DNA of 64,000 nucleotides from Candidatus Cloacimonadota bacterium (GCA_029781115.1 JAKOXG010000004.1:62001-126000); one strand, 5' to 3'. Shown: positions 34,114-43,965, counted from the stretch's first letter. The notes: a model not told the origin generated them from the letters alone. Program-made: numbers and translations.

Positions 34114-36327
34114 ATGCATAACTTCAACATTATCAGCCGCGAAATTGACTTTTGCGGGCGCAAACTCTACGTCGAGACAGGCCGCATGGCCAAGCAAGCC
34201 AATGGCAGCGTGTATATCCAATATGGAGATACAGCAGTATTGGTGACGGCGACGATGGGCAAAGACCCTGCAGAAAACCAAAACTTCTTCCCTCTGACAG
34301 TGGACTACATCGAGAAGATGTACGCCTCTGGCAAGATTCCGGGCGGTTTCTTCAAGCGTGAAGCCAAGCCCACCACCCAGGCAACCCTTTCAGCACGTGT
34401 GATAGACCGCGCTATCCGTCCCCTTTTCCCGGATGGATTCCGCAATCCCGTGCATGTGGTGTTGACCGTTTTGGCTTATGATGGCGTCACCGATCCTGAA
34501 GTATTGGGCATCTTTGGCGCATCTTTGGCTCTTTCAATCTCGGACATCCCCTTCCATGGCCCTATCGCAGGCGTGACCGTGGGTTATATCGACAATGAAT
34601 TTGTAGTCAACCCCACCATCAATGACCTCAATGAACGCTCCAGGCTCAACCTGGCAGTGGGCGGATCTGCCACCAGTGTGGTGATGATCGAATCCGCTGC
34701 AGATCAACTCAGCGAAGAAGTGATGCTGGATGCGGTTTATACCGGTCATGAAGAGATCAAGAAGCTTTGCGCCCTTCAGGACGATATGGTGCGTGAAGTG
34801 GGCAAGGAAAAGGTGGAAGTCACTTTGGTGAGCATTCCGGAAGAGATTATGGCCAAAGTGGAAGCGGATTATGGTGACGACATCGCCAAGAATGCCGTGA
34901 TTATCGGCAAACAAGAGCGTCAGGATGCTTTTGACGCCACTGAAGAGGCGATGATGGAGAAATATCTGGCGCAGGATGGGGAAGAGCTCTTTGAGGAAAA
35001 CGAGCATTGGTACAAGGAAGCCTACGAAGAGATCATCCGCAGATATGTGAGAGATTCCATTCTGAACAAGCATCTGCGCGTGGATGGACGCGGCTTGGAT
35101 GAAGTCCGCGATATCACCTGCGAAATAGACGTTTTGCCCGTGGTGCACGGTTCTGCGCTGTTTACACGAGGTGAAACCCAGTCCCTGGGCACACTTACCT
35201 TGGGTGGCGGCAGCGATGAACAGATTATCGACGGCCTGGAAGAGGAATACAAAAAAGGCTTTATGCTGCACTACAACTTCCCGCCTTTCAGCGTGGGAGA
35301 AGCTGGCAGAATGGGACCTACCGGTCGCCGAGAGCTGGGTCACGGCAACCTCGCCGAACGCGCTCTCAAAGCCGTATTACCCGAAAAGGAAGACTTCCCA
35401 TACACAGTGCGCATCGTGGCAGAAACCTTGGAATCCAACGGTTCATCATCCATGGCTTCCATCTGCAGTGGCTGTTTGGCTATGATGGCTGGTGGAGTGC
35501 CGCTTAAGGCGCCCGTCGCCGGTATCGCCAATGGCCTGATCATGGAAGATGGAAAGTATGTGGTGCTCACCGATATTATGGGCTTGGAAGATCACCTTGG
35601 AGATATGGACTTCAAGTGCGCCGGCACACGTGAGGGTATCACTGCCATGCAGATGGATATCAAGATCGAAGGCATCACCAAAGACATCATGCGCATTGCC
35701 CTCCAAAAGGCAAATGTGGCACGTCATCACATTCTGGACCTGATGCACGATTGTATCGAAGCACCCAGAGACGACCTGGCGCCTACAGCTCCCAGAATCG
35801 AAGCCTTCAAGATCCCCGTAGATAAGATCGGCGAAGTGATTGGACCCAGCGGCAAGATGATCAAATCCATCATCGAAGAATGCGGTGTGGAAATCGACAT
35901 CAACGACGACGGCACCGTGCGCATCCTCTCACCGGACAAAGCTTCCATCATGAAAGCTACGGAGATGGTGAAGGGTATTGCCATTGAACCGGAAATTGGC
36001 CAGGAATTCAGCGGCCCTGTCACCAGGATCGAGCCTTATGGCGTGTTTGTGAAGATCTTGGGCGGTGTGAGAGAAGGAATGGTGCACGTATCCCAGATGC
36101 ACACCTCCAGAATCGAGCATCCTGAAGACATGGTCAAGCTGGGCGACATCGTCAATGTGAGGTCATTGGGTAGCGAAAGGGGCAAGCTTGCCCTCAGTAT
36201 GAAAGGCGTGCCCGGCAATCCCGAGCCACAGCCCGGAAGGCATCGTGAAAGTGAACCTCAACAGCAAAGAAACAACCGTGATCGTGATAGAGATCGTCGT
36301 CCCCGTGGACGCGGTCCCCGTAGATAA
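34114..36327 (+). CDS. pnp: Polyribonucleotide nucleotidyltransferase
   Basis: 737 residues, slightly longer than the usual 700 because of a C-terminal tail rich in Arg, Gln and Asn. Two RNase PH domains are separated by a helical linker. The catalytic core of the second is around residues 330-500 (RGETQSLGTLTLGGG, MGPTGRRELGHG). A KH domain (about 565-625) has the GxxG loop GPSGKM, and an S1 domain (about 630-695) starts GQEFSGPVTRIEPYGVFV. It degrades mRNA phosphorolytically. SD AAAGGAG lies 7 nt upstream. The leader hairpin just before it suggests autoregulation. Confidence 0.97.
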   Translation: MHNFNIISREIDFCGRKLYVETGRMAKQANGSVYIQYGDTAVLVTATMGKDPAENQNFFPLTVDYIEKMYASGKIPGGFFKREAKPTTQATLSARVIDRAIRPLFPDGFRNPVHVVLTVLAYDGVTDPEVLGIFGASLALSISDIPFHGPIAGVTVGYIDNEFVVNPTINDLNERSRLNLAVGGSATSVVMIESAADQLSEEVMLDAVYTGHEEIKKLCALQDDMVREVGKEKVEVTLVSIPEEIMAKVEADYGDDIAKNAVIIGKQERQDAFDATEEAMMEKYLAQDGEELFEENEHWYKEAYEEIIRRYVRDSILNKHLRVDGRGLDEVRDITCEIDVLPVVHGSALFTRGETQSLGTLTLGGGSDEQIIDGLEEEYKKGFMLHYNFPPFSVGEAGRMGPTGRRELGHGNLAERALKAVLPEKEDFPYTVRIVAETLESNGSSSMASICSGCLAMMAGGVPLKAPVAGIANGLIMEDGKYVVLTDIMGLEDHLGDMDFKCAGTREGITAMQMDIKIEGITKDIMRIALQKANVARHHILDLMHDCIEAPRDDLAPTAPRIEAFKIPVDKIGEVIGPSGKMIKSIIEECGVEIDINDDGTVRILSPDKASIMKATEMVKGIAIEPEIGQEFSGPVTRIEPYGVFVKILGGVREGMVHVSQMHTSRIEHPEDMVKLGDIVNVRSLGSERGKLALSMKGVPGNPEPQPGRHRESEPQQQRNNRDRDRDRRPRGRGPRR

Positions 36328-36358
36328 ACAATACATTTAAGATCATATAAATATAAGC

Positions 36359-36381
36359 CGGCTCTGCATCAAACAGAGCCG
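36359..36381 (+). terminator. Hairpin between pnp and ahcY
   Basis: CGGCTCTG (36359-36366) pairs with CAGAGCCG (36374-36381), loop 7 nt. No T-run follows, so it may be an mRNA-end or processing hairpin rather than a terminator. Confidence 0.4.
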
Positions 36382-36408
36382 CCTACATCTTGAGCAAGGA
36401 GATTAGCG

Positions 36409-37815
36409 ATGAAACACTGGATCAGAGATATAAATGACAAAGTTCTGGGTCATAAGGAAATATCTTTGGCAGAGATAGAGATGCCGGGTTTGATGGCTCT
36501 CAGAGCTAAATATGGCGACAGCAAGCCGCTGAAAGGTGCCAGAATCACCGGCAGTCTGCACATGACGATACAGACGGCTGTGCTCATTCAGACTTTGATA
36601 GACCTCGGTGCGCAGGTGCGTTGGGCCAGCTGCAACATCTTTTCCACACAGGATCACGCCGCTGCCGCTATGGTCGACCTCGGCGTGCCCGTCTTTGCTT
36701 TCAAGGGCGAGACCCTGGAAGAATACTGGCAATGCACTCAGTATGCGCTTTTGTGGCCTGATGGTGATGGGCCCGATATGATCGTGGATGATGGCGGAGA
36801 TGCCACATTGATGGTTCATGAAGGCTATCGCTTGGAGGAGCTCTATGCCTCCACCGGTAAGCTGCCGGAAGTTACCTCTGACGTCCATGAAATGCGCATC
36901 GTGCAGGAGCTTCTGATCAAAGGTTTGGAGCAGGATCCGCAGAGATGGCACAAGGTAGCGGGGAGGCTACGTGGCGTGAGTGAAGAGACCACCACCGGCG
37001 TGAATCGCCTCTATCAGATGCTCAAAGCCGGCACGCTGCTTTTCCCTGCAATCAACGTCAACGACTCCGTGACCAAGAGTAAGTTTGACAACCTTTATGG
37101 CTGCCGTGAATCCCTGGCAGACGGCATCAAACGCGGAACTGACATCATGGTGGCTGGTAAGATTGTGATGGTGTGCGGATATGGAGATGTGGGCAAAGGC
37201 TGCGCTCAATCCATGCGTGGATTTGGTGCACGGGTGATCGTGAGTGAGATCGATCCCATCTGCGCTCTGCAAGCGGCGATGGAAGGCTTTGAAGTGAACA
37301 CCGTGGAAAACATGGTGGAAGAGGCTGACATCTTTGTGACCGCCACAGGCAATTGCGACGTGATCACCGTCGAACACATGCAAAAGATGAAAGACAACGC
37401 CATCGTCTGCAATATCGGCCATTTTGACAACGAAATACAGGTAGACAAGCTCTATGCCACACCGGGTGTGACCAGAGAAAACATCAAGCCGCAGGTGGAT
37501 TTGATTACCATGCCCACGGGACGCAGCATCATTCTGCTCTCAGAAGGCCGCTTGGTCAATCTGGGCAACGCTACAGGACATCCCTCTTTTGTGATGAGCT
37601 GTTCCTTTACCAATCAGGTTTTGGCGCAGATTGATCTCTGGCAAAAGGAGCATGAATTGGGCGTCTATACTCTGCCCAAACACCTTGATGAAGAGGTGGC
37701 ACGCCTGCATCTGGGTAAGCTGGGTGTGGTTTTGAGCACCATGACCCCCAAGCAGGCAGAATATCTGAACGTTCCCATCGAAGGACCCTATAAGCCTGAC
37801 CATTATCGTTATTGA
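36409..37815 (+). CDS. ahcY: Adenosylhomocysteinase
   Basis: 468 residues. It splits S-adenosylhomocysteine to adenosine and homocysteine, using bound NAD. The NAD-binding motif [20 protein letters not shown] is around residues 255-275, the substrate-facing loop with DDGGDAT is near 125-135, and the C-terminus DHYRY is the canonical end. It carries the bacterial insert ([17 protein letters not shown]). SD AAGGAG is 8 nt before the start. The NusG-like gene starts within its stop codon. Confidence 0.96.
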   Translation: MKHWIRDINDKVLGHKEISLAEIEMPGLMALRAKYGDSKPLKGARITGSLHMTIQTAVLIQTLIDLGAQVRWASCNIFSTQDHAAAAMVDLGVPVFAFKGETLEEYWQCTQYALLWPDGDGPDMIVDDGGDATLMVHEGYRLEELYASTGKLPEVTSDVHEMRIVQELLIKGLEQDPQRWHKVAGRLRGVSEETTTGVNRLYQMLKAGTLLFPAINVNDSVTKSKFDNLYGCRESLADGIKRGTDIMVAGKIVMVCGYGDVGKGCAQSMRGFGARVIVSEIDPICALQAAMEGFEVNTVENMVEEADIFVTATGNCDVITVEHMQKMKDNAIVCNIGHFDNEIQVDKLYATPGVTRENIKPQVDLITMPTGRSIILLSEGRLVNLGNATGHPSFVMSCSFTNQVLAQIDLWQKEHELGVYTLPKHLDEEVARLHLGKLGVVLSTMTPKQAEYLNVPIEGPYKPDHYRY

Positions 37816-38414
37816 TGAATAAAACCTCAAGGGGAATGATTGTGGAAGAGCTCTTTGGCGAGCTGGAGCTATGCTCAGGCGATAAGAGCTGGACGGTGGT
37901 GCGGACGCGTTCTCGCTGCGAAAAGAAGCTGGCAGAGTATGCCAAACGCTCCGGTATCCACTACTATCTGCCCCTCAGGGTAAGCTCGAAAGTGTATGAA
38001 AAGAGCAAAGTCAACTTCCACATCCCTCTCTTTCCGGGATACCTGTTTGTGTGCGCAGATTTTGAAGATAAGCACACCCTGGTGCGCACCGGTTATACCG
38101 CCAGCTTTTTGAAGGTCAAAGATCAGGAGCAACTGCTCTCCGAGCTGAGGGCGATAAACCAGATTCCGGTAGCCAAGGAAGAGGCAGGTCCCCAGTATTG
38201 GCTTTCCAAAGGGCTGGAAGTGGAGATCGTGAGCGGTCCCTTTGCCGGTACCAGGGGAGTGGTGGAAGAGCATGACAAGCTGCACGAGCTGCGTCTGCAG
38301 GTGAATATCCTCAGGCAGGCTGTGATCGTGAAGACAGACCCCAAAGATGTGAAAATCATTGGCGAGTTTGAGATTGTAGAAACCGATGATATATCAAAGA
38401 TGAGGAAAAGATGA
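37815..38414 (+). CDS. NusG paralog (RfaH/UpxY-type antiterminator)
   Basis: 199 residues. ATG 37815 shares one base with the ahcY stop (TGATG). A later in-frame ATG at 37836 has AAGGGGA too close to it. An N-terminal NGN domain (SWTVVRTRSRCEKKLAEYAKR; LFPGYLFVCADF) is followed by a C-terminal KOW part (GLEVEIVSGPFAGTRGVVEEH). It is separate from housekeeping NusG since it lacks ribosomal-operon context. It is followed directly by an epimerase and UDP-glucose dehydrogenase, so it probably drives transcription of a polysaccharide operon (inference by analogy with RfaH/UpxY). Confidence 0.85.
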   Translation: MNKTSRGMIVEELFGELELCSGDKSWTVVRTRSRCEKKLAEYAKRSGIHYYLPLRVSSKVYEKSKVNFHIPLFPGYLFVCADFEDKHTLVRTGYTASFLKVKDQEQLLSELRAINQIPVAKEEAGPQYWLSKGLEVEIVSGPFAGTRGVVEEHDKLHELRLQVNILRQAVIVKTDPKDVKIIGEFEIVETDDISKMRKR

Positions 38415-39352
38415 AGATACTCGTAACTGGTGGAGCTGGCTTTATCGGCTCTCATGTGGCGCAGGCATATCTGGATCAAGGCCATGAGGTGGTAATCGTG
38501 GATGATCTGAGCACCGGCTACCTTCACAACGTAGACCCGCGCGCAAAGCTTTATAAGATAGACATCAGAGATGCGCAGCTTTCAGAGATATTTGCCAGCG
38601 AACAACCGGATATTGTCAATCATCATGCTGCCCAAATGTCTATCCCTATTTCCATCAAAGACCCCTGCCTGGATGCAGATATAAACGTGATGGGCTTGCT
38701 CAACATCTTGGAGTGCTGCAGAAGGTATCAGGTCAAAAAGGTGATCTATATCTCTTCCGGCGGTGCTATTTACGGCGAGGCAGAGGAGTATCCCACCACG
38801 GAAAACTACCATCCCGCACCCGTGAGCATCTATGCAATTAACAAGATGTGCGGCGAATACTATCTGCAATCCTACCAACATCATCATGGCATAGATTACA
38901 CTGTCCTGCGCTATGCAAACGTCTATGGGCCGCGGCAGGTTCCTCATGGAGAAGCTGGAGTGGTGGCCATCTTTATCGAAAAGCTCTTGCAGGGCTTGAT
39001 TCCTACCATTTATGCGCATGCAGATGAGCCGGAAGGGATGATCAGGGACTACGTGTATGTGGCGGATGTGGTGCGGGCAAACGTCTTGGCGCTCACGGAA
39101 GGCAACAACGGTTGTTTCAACATCGGCACCTGCGTGGAAACTACCACGCTGCAGCTTTACAACGCCATCTGCTGGCAGTTGGGACTGGATGTGCCGCCGC
39201 ATAGGGGAGAGGCGCGTCCGGGGGATTTGCGTCGCTCGATGCTGGATTGCTCCAAGGCATTCAAAGTCTTGGGTTGGAGTCCCATCTACAACTTGGTAGA
39301 TGGCATCAAACAAACTATTATCTACTTCAAAGAAAGGGGGATAGAAACATGA
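38411..39352 (+). CDS. NAD-dependent nucleotide-sugar epimerase/dehydratase (GalE-like SDR)
   Basis: 313 residues. This extended SDR has the NAD loop VTGGAGFIGSH (5-15) and the catalytic YxxxK in SIYAINK. The Ser/Thr partner is in SSGGAIYGE. Typical substrates are UDP-Glc/UDP-GlcNAc or the uronate, so the enzyme is probably a UDP-sugar 4-epimerase. It overlaps the NusG-paralog stop (4 nt) and the dehydrogenase start (ATGA). Confidence 0.9.
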   Translation: MKILVTGGAGFIGSHVAQAYLDQGHEVVIVDDLSTGYLHNVDPRAKLYKIDIRDAQLSEIFASEQPDIVNHHAAQMSIPISIKDPCLDADINVMGLLNILECCRRYQVKKVIYISSGGAIYGEAEEYPTTENYHPAPVSIYAINKMCGEYYLQSYQHHHGIDYTVLRYANVYGPRQVPHGEAGVVAIFIEKLLQGLIPTIYAHADEPEGMIRDYVYVADVVRANVLALTEGNNGCFNIGTCVETTTLQLYNAICWQLGLDVPPHRGEARPGDLRRSMLDCSKAFKVLGWSPIYNLVDGIKQTIIYFKERGIET

Positions 39353-40677
39353 AACTGTGTATCATAGGTTCGGGCTATGTGGGACTGGTGACGGGAACCT
39401 GTTTTGCCCAAATGGGCAATAACGTGATCTGCGTCGATAACGATGTAGCCAAAATTGACATGCTCAACGCTGGCGAAGTTCCCATCTATGAGCCTGGGCT
39501 CAAAGAGATGATAGCAACCAATGCTGCAGCTGGAAGACTCACTTTTACCACAAATCTTGGGGATGCAGTGGAGCGCTCCAAGATCATCTTTATCGCTGTG
39601 GGAACGCCCGCTGATGAAGATGGCTCGGCAGACCTCACTCATGTGATGGACGTGAGCAAATCCATCGCTCAACATGTCAACGAGCCGAAAATCATCGTGA
39701 CCAAGTCTACCGTTCCGGTGGGCACTGCGGACTTGGTGAAAAAAGCCATCAAAACCAAGATGCAAGAGCTGGACAACGTCCATGAATTTGCCGTAGTCTC
39801 CAATCCGGAGTTCCTCAAGGAAGGCGCTGCGATTGATGATTTTATGAAGCCGGATCGAGTGATCTTGGGTGTTGAGGACGATGCGACTGCAGCTGTCATG
39901 AGGGAGCTTTATGCGCCTTTTAGCCGGAGTTCGGACAGGATCCTGGTGATGAGCATCCGCTCAGCGGAGATGACCAAATATGCCTCCAATGCCTTCCTGG
40001 CTACCAAGATCTCCTTCATGAACGAGCTTTCACACTTGTGTGAAGCCTTGGGCTCGGACATCTCGGAAGTGAGGCTGGGCATGGGTTCCGATACACGTAT
40101 AGGCCACAAATTCATCTTCCCCGGGGTGGGCTATGGTGGCTCATGCTTCCCCAAAGACGTGCGCGCCCTGATCAGCATGCACTCCGACGCCGGCACTTCT
40201 GCCAGAATCATCCAAGCGGTGGAAGAAACCAACCAAAACCAAAAGACCGTATTGGTGGATAAGCTGGTGAAGCTGTGGGGAGATGACCTGAGCGGCAAGA
40301 AGATAGCTGTCTGGGGACTGGCATTCAAGCCTCAGACCGATGATATGAGAGAAGCACCCGCAACAGTGATCATTAATGCGCTATTGGGCATGGGAGCTAC
40401 CATCCAAGCCTATGACCCCATCGCTATTCCAACCGCAGAGAAAATCTTTGCCAATACGGCTAACATCTCTTTTATGGAAAGCGAATATGACGCACTGGAA
40501 GGGGCTGATGCCATGTTGCTGGTTACAGAGTGGCATATCTTCAGGAATCCGGATTGGCAAAAGATGAAAGCGTTGATGAAGCGTCCCCTGATCCTGGATG
40601 GACGCAACCAATATGATCCCAGAGTCATGCGGGAGCTGGGAATTGAATACTATTCCATAGGCAGGCAGCATACCTGA
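39349..40677 (+). CDS. ugd: UDP-glucose 6-dehydrogenase
   Basis: 442 residues from ATG 39349 (MKLCIIGSGYVGLVTG). An earlier Met at 39247 belongs to the shadow of the epimerase gene. The Rossmann motif GSGYVGL is at the N-terminus, STVPVGT is near 125-131, and the catalytic Cys in GGSCFPKD is near 265. It oxidises UDP-Glc to UDP-glucuronate with two NAD+. With the epimerase it can supply uronic acids for a surface polysaccharide. It is followed by a strong terminator. Confidence 0.95.
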   Translation: MKLCIIGSGYVGLVTGTCFAQMGNNVICVDNDVAKIDMLNAGEVPIYEPGLKEMIATNAAAGRLTFTTNLGDAVERSKIIFIAVGTPADEDGSADLTHVMDVSKSIAQHVNEPKIIVTKSTVPVGTADLVKKAIKTKMQELDNVHEFAVVSNPEFLKEGAAIDDFMKPDRVILGVEDDATAAVMRELYAPFSRSSDRILVMSIRSAEMTKYASNAFLATKISFMNELSHLCEALGSDISEVRLGMGSDTRIGHKFIFPGVGYGGSCFPKDVRALISMHSDAGTSARIIQAVEETNQNQKTVLVDKLVKLWGDDLSGKKIAVWGLAFKPQTDDMREAPATVIINALLGMGATIQAYDPIAIPTAEKIFANTANISFMESEYDALEGADAMLLVTEWHIFRNPDWQKMKALMKRPLILDGRNQYDPRVMRELGIEYYSIGRQHT

Positions 40678-40701
40678 ATGATGCCTGAAATTTAAACATC
40701 A

Positions 40702-40735
40702 AAAAGAGGTCACCATCCGGCGACCTCTTCTTTTG
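40702..40735. terminator. Bidirectional terminator
   Basis: AAGAGGTC (40704-40711) pairs with GACCTCTT (40722-40729), loop 10 nt. It is A-rich on the left and T-rich on the right. It serves ugd and the convergent YjbQ gene. Confidence 0.85.
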
Positions 40736-40745
40736 TCTTAAAAGG

Positions 40746-41162
40746 TTATTCACCTATTATCTTAATCAGTATACGCTTGGGTCTCTTCCCGTCGTATTCT
40801 CCATAGAATATCTGCTCCCAAGGGCCAAAATCCAGCCTGCCGTTGGTGACGGCTACCACCACCTCGCGGCCCATGATTTGTCTCTTCAAATGGGCGTCGG
40901 CATTGTCTTCATAGCCGTTGTGATGATATTGGCTGTGTGGGTGTTCGGGAGCCAGCTTTTCCAGCCAAGTCTCAAAGTCACGATGCAAGCCGCTTTCATC
41001 ATCATTGATAAACACAGAAGCCGTGATGTGCATGGCATTTACCAAGCATAAACCCTCAGAGATTCCGCTCTTGTCTATCGCAGCTTGAACCTGAGGCGTG
41101 ATGTTGATATAAGCACGCCTTTGGGGTGCAGTGATGGTGAGTTCTTGGCGGTAGGACTTCAT
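40746..41162 (-). CDS. yjbQ: YjbQ/UPF0047 family protein
   Basis: 138 residues, the usual family length. Visible features are [15 protein letters not shown] (about 42-56), the His-rich [15 protein letters not shown] (about 79-93) and the end with [28 protein letters not shown]. Members have weak thiamine-phosphate synthase activity in vitro, but their true role is not certain. The gene overlaps the HAD-phosphatase gene by one base. Confidence 0.9.
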   Translation of the reverse strand: MKSYRQELTITAPQRRAYINITPQVQAAIDKSGISEGLCLVNAMHITASVFINDDESGLHRDFETWLEKLAPEHPHSQYHHNGYEDNADAHLKRQIMGREVVVAVTNGRLDFGPWEQIFYGEYDGKRPKRILIKIIGE

Positions 41163-41863
41163 TAGACTAAGGGGAATTGATCCAGGTGGGTGGAGAGTTC
41201 TACGGGACTATCAAGCACATAGTCTGCTCCGGCATTCTCCAATGCCTCGCGGCCGGAGAATCCCCAAGCTGCGCCGATAGCAATCATGCCAGCGTTTTTG
41301 GCGGTCTGCATATCAACGGGGCTGTCTCCCACCAAGGCGATGTTTCCTGCCGGTACTTTGAGCCTTTCAGCCAGTTCCAGGGCGAGGGTTGGGTCTGGCT
41401 TGAGGGGCTTGTCATCGTGCGCACCGGTATAGATGCCAAAGGGGTTCTTGCCTTGGTTGATCATCGCACCTCTAAAGTATTGGCGGATCATCTTCTTGGT
41501 GAAGTAGTGCGACTTGTTTGAAAGAATGGCCAGCTTGACCTTACGGGCTACGCAGGTTCGGATAAGGTGCAGGATGCCCATAAAGGGTTTGGTCTCGACA
41601 AACCAGTTTTCCTCATACTTCTCGGCAAACTTTTTAACCATCTTCTGGACTTCTTTTTCATTGTTCTTATCTGCAGGCAGGGCTTTCTGAACTAAAACCT
41701 TAAACCCGTTGCCCACAAAAGTTCTATAAGCTTCGAGAGGGTGGGTAGGATATCCAGATTCCTCAAGGGCAAGGTTCATGCTATTGGCGATGTCCTGTAG
41801 GCTATCCAACAGTGTTCCATCCAAATCGAAGATAATAGCGTCGATCTTAGGTAGTGACTTCAT
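41162..41863 (-). CDS. HAD-superfamily phosphatase (phosphoglycolate-phosphatase-like)
   Basis: 233 residues with the HAD motifs: I in [13 protein letters not shown] (about 9-21), II in AILSNKSH, the KPDP block in LKPDPTLAL, and [15 protein letters not shown]. The small cap domain between I and II places it with Gph-type enzymes. It probably removes phosphate from a small metabolite. The gene lies 15 nt after the MscS gene and overlaps yjbQ. Confidence 0.9.
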   Translation of the reverse strand: MKSLPKIDAIIFDLDGTLLDSLQDIANSMNLALEESGYPTHPLEAYRTFVGNGFKVLVQKALPADKNNEKEVQKMVKKFAEKYEENWFVETKPFMGILHLIRTCVARKVKLAILSNKSHYFTKKMIRQYFRGAMINQGKNPFGIYTGAHDDKPLKPDPTLALELAERLKVPAGNIALVGDSPVDMQTAKNAGMIAIGAAWGFSGREALENAGADYVLDSPVELSTHLDQFPLV

Positions 41864-41878
41864 CAGTAAACCTCCTTT

Positions 41879-42688
41879 TTAGTCATTATAGAGAGATATC
41901 GTAGTAAACGGTATCTCGATATTGTTTTTGGTAAAGCTTTCTTTTAATATAATAATCAATTCGTCCCGTAAAGCAAAGAAATCCGTGCTGTTGCACCACA
42001 CTCCGAAGAGTATACTGTACCCGGAATCCCCAAAGCCGGTGATGGAGATGAAAGGCGGCTTGTCTTTGAGGGACAGCGTAGCCTGATCTGCCACGTCCCT
42101 GAGCAAAGCCAGGAATGGCTCCAGATCAGTCTCAAAGGATACAGGGAACTCCAGATTGACCCTGCGGACAGGGTAGCGGTGGTAGTTGATAACCTCTGAT
42201 TTGATCATGGTCTCGTTGGGGACGCGGATAAAGCGGTTGTCCGAGGTGTTCAGCTTGATGGAGAGCAGGTCGATGGAGTGTATGGTTCCTTCGCAATTGC
42301 CCACCTTGATAAAGTCGCCAATCTCAAATGGCTTTTCACTGATCAGGAATATGCCGCTGATGATGTTAGAGACGCTGGTCTGAGAGGCAAAGCCAATCGC
42401 AATCCCAGCCACACCGGCAGCTCCCAACAAGGCAGATAGCTTGAAGCCAAACTCGTTGAGGACAGTGACGATCAGGATCAAGCTTGATGCATAATACACC
42501 AACCTCACGATCAGTGCTTCGCTCTGGGCGGAGAGCTTGTTCACCACCAGCTTCTTGGTGAGCTTGCGGATGAGCTTTATCAAGGGAATACCAATTATAA
42601 GAATCAGCGCCACTCTGATGATAAGGCTTATCCTTTCCGGAGTGATAAACTGTTCTATCAGTTTGGTATAGTCTAAGTTCTTAAACAT
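41879..42688 (-). CDS. Small-conductance mechanosensitive channel
   Basis: 269 residues. Three membrane helices (about 18-38, 62-82, 87-108) are followed by the Gly/Ala-rich pore helix GAAGVAGIAIGFASQTSVSN (about 90-109), the MscS beta domain (PFEIGDFIKVGN) and a C-terminal alpha-beta domain. It opens under membrane tension and relieves osmotic downshock. The gene heads a minus-strand run with the phosphatase and yjbQ. Confidence 0.92.
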   Translation of the reverse strand: MFKNLDYTKLIEQFITPERISLIIRVALILIIGIPLIKLIRKLTKKLVVNKLSAQSEALIVRLVYYASSLILIVTVLNEFGFKLSALLGAAGVAGIAIGFASQTSVSNIISGIFLISEKPFEIGDFIKVGNCEGTIHSIDLLSIKLNTSDNRFIRVPNETMIKSEVINYHRYPVRRVNLEFPVSFETDLEPFLALLRDVADQATLSLKDKPPFISITGFGDSGYSILFGVWCNSTDFFALRDELIIILKESFTKNNIEIPFTTISLYND

Positions 42689-43081
42689 AAGTCCTCACGG
42701 TTATTCTACTGTTATCTATCGGTGTCACAAAAACAGAGGGGCTTATTCTGTCCACTACTATTTTTGCAATTGTTGCGCATTATAGCACCTTTGGAGGTGA
42801 ACCCGTATTGATTGCAGAGATATAGGAGCATGGCTACTGAGCTGAAGGCAGTGTTCATGTTCAATTTTGTAGATGTTCATCATTGACTCGTCCCTTACTT
42901 ACCCGCCCGGTGATGCCGTGGAGATACTCGGGTTTTTTACGGGAGGATCCGAGTAATATCCGGGAGGCTCAGTAAGGAAGAGGCAGGTAAGGCACATTGC
43001 ACTATCCGGGTTTAGAAATACCGGTAGGTGGCAATTATCTGACCTACCATGAGTGAACATGAGCCGAAGGTAAAAGCAAAG
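42689..43081. other. Noncoding stretch with large cruciform-like inverted repeat
   Basis: No gene is visible. A nested inverted repeat is present: CTTACCCGCC (42898-42907) with GGCAGGTAAG (42982-42991), and ACTCGG (42926-42931) with CCGAGT (42949-42954). It is followed by the perfect hairpin GGTAGGT (43023-43029) / ACCTACC (43042-43048). The layout of large hairpin plus small TAGG-type hairpin resembles the dispersed repeat family, but the sequence does not match it. Confidence 0.5.
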
Positions 43082-43109
43082 AAAAAAACCGATGCCGGAA
43101 GACATCGGT
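43082..43109 (-). terminator. Terminator of the NifU-type gene
   Basis: ACCGATG (43088-43094) with CATCGGT (43103-43109), followed on the minus strand by a run of T (seven A on the plus strand at 43082-43088). Confidence 0.85.
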
Positions 43110-43133
43110 TTTATGGGAAAGGTATATCAAGGT

Positions 43134-43364
43134 TTATTTGACTGAGACCACTTCCTTGACTTCGGGGATCTCTTCCTTGATGATTCTTTCAATTCCAGCT
43201 TTGAGGGTGAGAGTGGCCATGGGGCATCCTTTGCAGGCGCCCGTGAGGCGAACTTCCACCACGTTGTCTTCGCGGATGTTGACGAGCTCCACGTCGCCAC
43301 CATCGGATTGGATGGCGGGACGGATCTTGTCCAACACGGTTTCGATTCTTTCTTTATTTAGCAT
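43134..43364 (-). CDS. NifU C-terminal-domain protein (Fe-S scaffold/carrier)
   Basis: 76 residues, only the NifU C-terminal domain. The CxxC in TGACKGCPMATLTL (about 38-51) binds the cluster. It probably delivers Fe-S clusters. SD GAGGTAAC lies upstream. Monocistronic, with its own terminator. Confidence 0.92.
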   Translation of the reverse strand: MLNKERIETVLDKIRPAIQSDGGDVELVNIREDNVVEVRLTGACKGCPMATLTLKAGIERIIKEEIPEVKEVVSVK

Positions 43365-43389
43365 TGTTACCTCATAGTTAATTTAAAGA

Positions 43390-43412
43390 GGGCGAGGCAT
43401 AAAGCCTCACCC
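43390..43412 (-). terminator. Terminator of the efflux operon
   Basis: GGGCGAGGC (43390-43398) with GCCTCACCC (43404-43412). Eight of nine pairs are canonical. On the minus strand TCTTTAAATT follows. It closes the DUF3332 gene, the last in the efflux run. Confidence 0.7.
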
Positions 43413-43426
43413 TAAAAAACATGGTA

Positions 43427-43945
43427 TTAGTAGCTCACATCAACGGACAGGATGTTACCACTGGGGTAGATCAAGTCCAGCTTGTCACCGTGCATGGTGG
43501 CGACTTTGACGGAGCCATTTTGCTGTTGCAGATACCAGCTTTGGCTTGCGGCATCATAGTTCAATTCGACGATAGCGCCTTTGTTTGCACCGGACATGGT
43601 CTCGATGCTGAGTGTATCGTTTGACATGAGAAGCTTGAACTCTGATCCATCGATGGTGACATACTGGATATTCTCAACTCCATCTGCCATAGCCATGGGG
43701 TTGCTGCCTGTCCAAAACTCAATTAAGTTAAGGACTGCTACGTCTGCAACTGCCGTAAACGAGTAGACTTGGGCCATGCCCAACAGCCAAAAGACGAGGT
43801 TGTTGACAAACTTGTTTCCTGATACTGAGCCGTTGAACTCATAGAGTTTTTTGGTGAAGGTAAAGCTGCCATAGCAACCAAACATGCTCATCATCAGAAA
43901 CGAGGCTAAGGTGACCATAAGGATGAGTTTTTTGAATCTCTTCAT
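43427..43945 (-). CDS. DUF3332-family lipoprotein
   Basis: 172 residues. A lipobox-like SMFGC ends the signal peptide (about Cys 24). GSFTFTKKLYEFNGSVSGNKFVNNL follows (two pieces of a longer block typical of DUF3332), then one more hydrophobic stretch (LVFWLLGMAQVYSFTAVADVAVLN). The function is unknown. It is 20 nt downstream of the RND pump gene. Confidence 0.8.
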   Translation of the reverse strand: MKRFKKLILMVTLASFLMMSMFGCYGSFTFTKKLYEFNGSVSGNKFVNNLVFWLLGMAQVYSFTAVADVAVLNLIEFWTGSNPMAMADGVENIQYVTIDGSEFKLLMSNDTLSIETMSGANKGAIVELNYDAASQSWYLQQQNGSVKVATMHGDKLDLIYPSGNILSVDVSY

Positions 43946-43965
43946 TTTCGTTCTCCTAAGTGGGT

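Noticed and set aside
36328-36408. A SAH riboswitch before ahcY
   Set aside because: The 81-nt gap holds one simple hairpin; no SAH aptamer elements could be seen.
42899-43105. A 68-codon frame in the 42.9-kb hairpin region
   Set aside because: It spans the inverted repeats and the NifU terminator. No SD.
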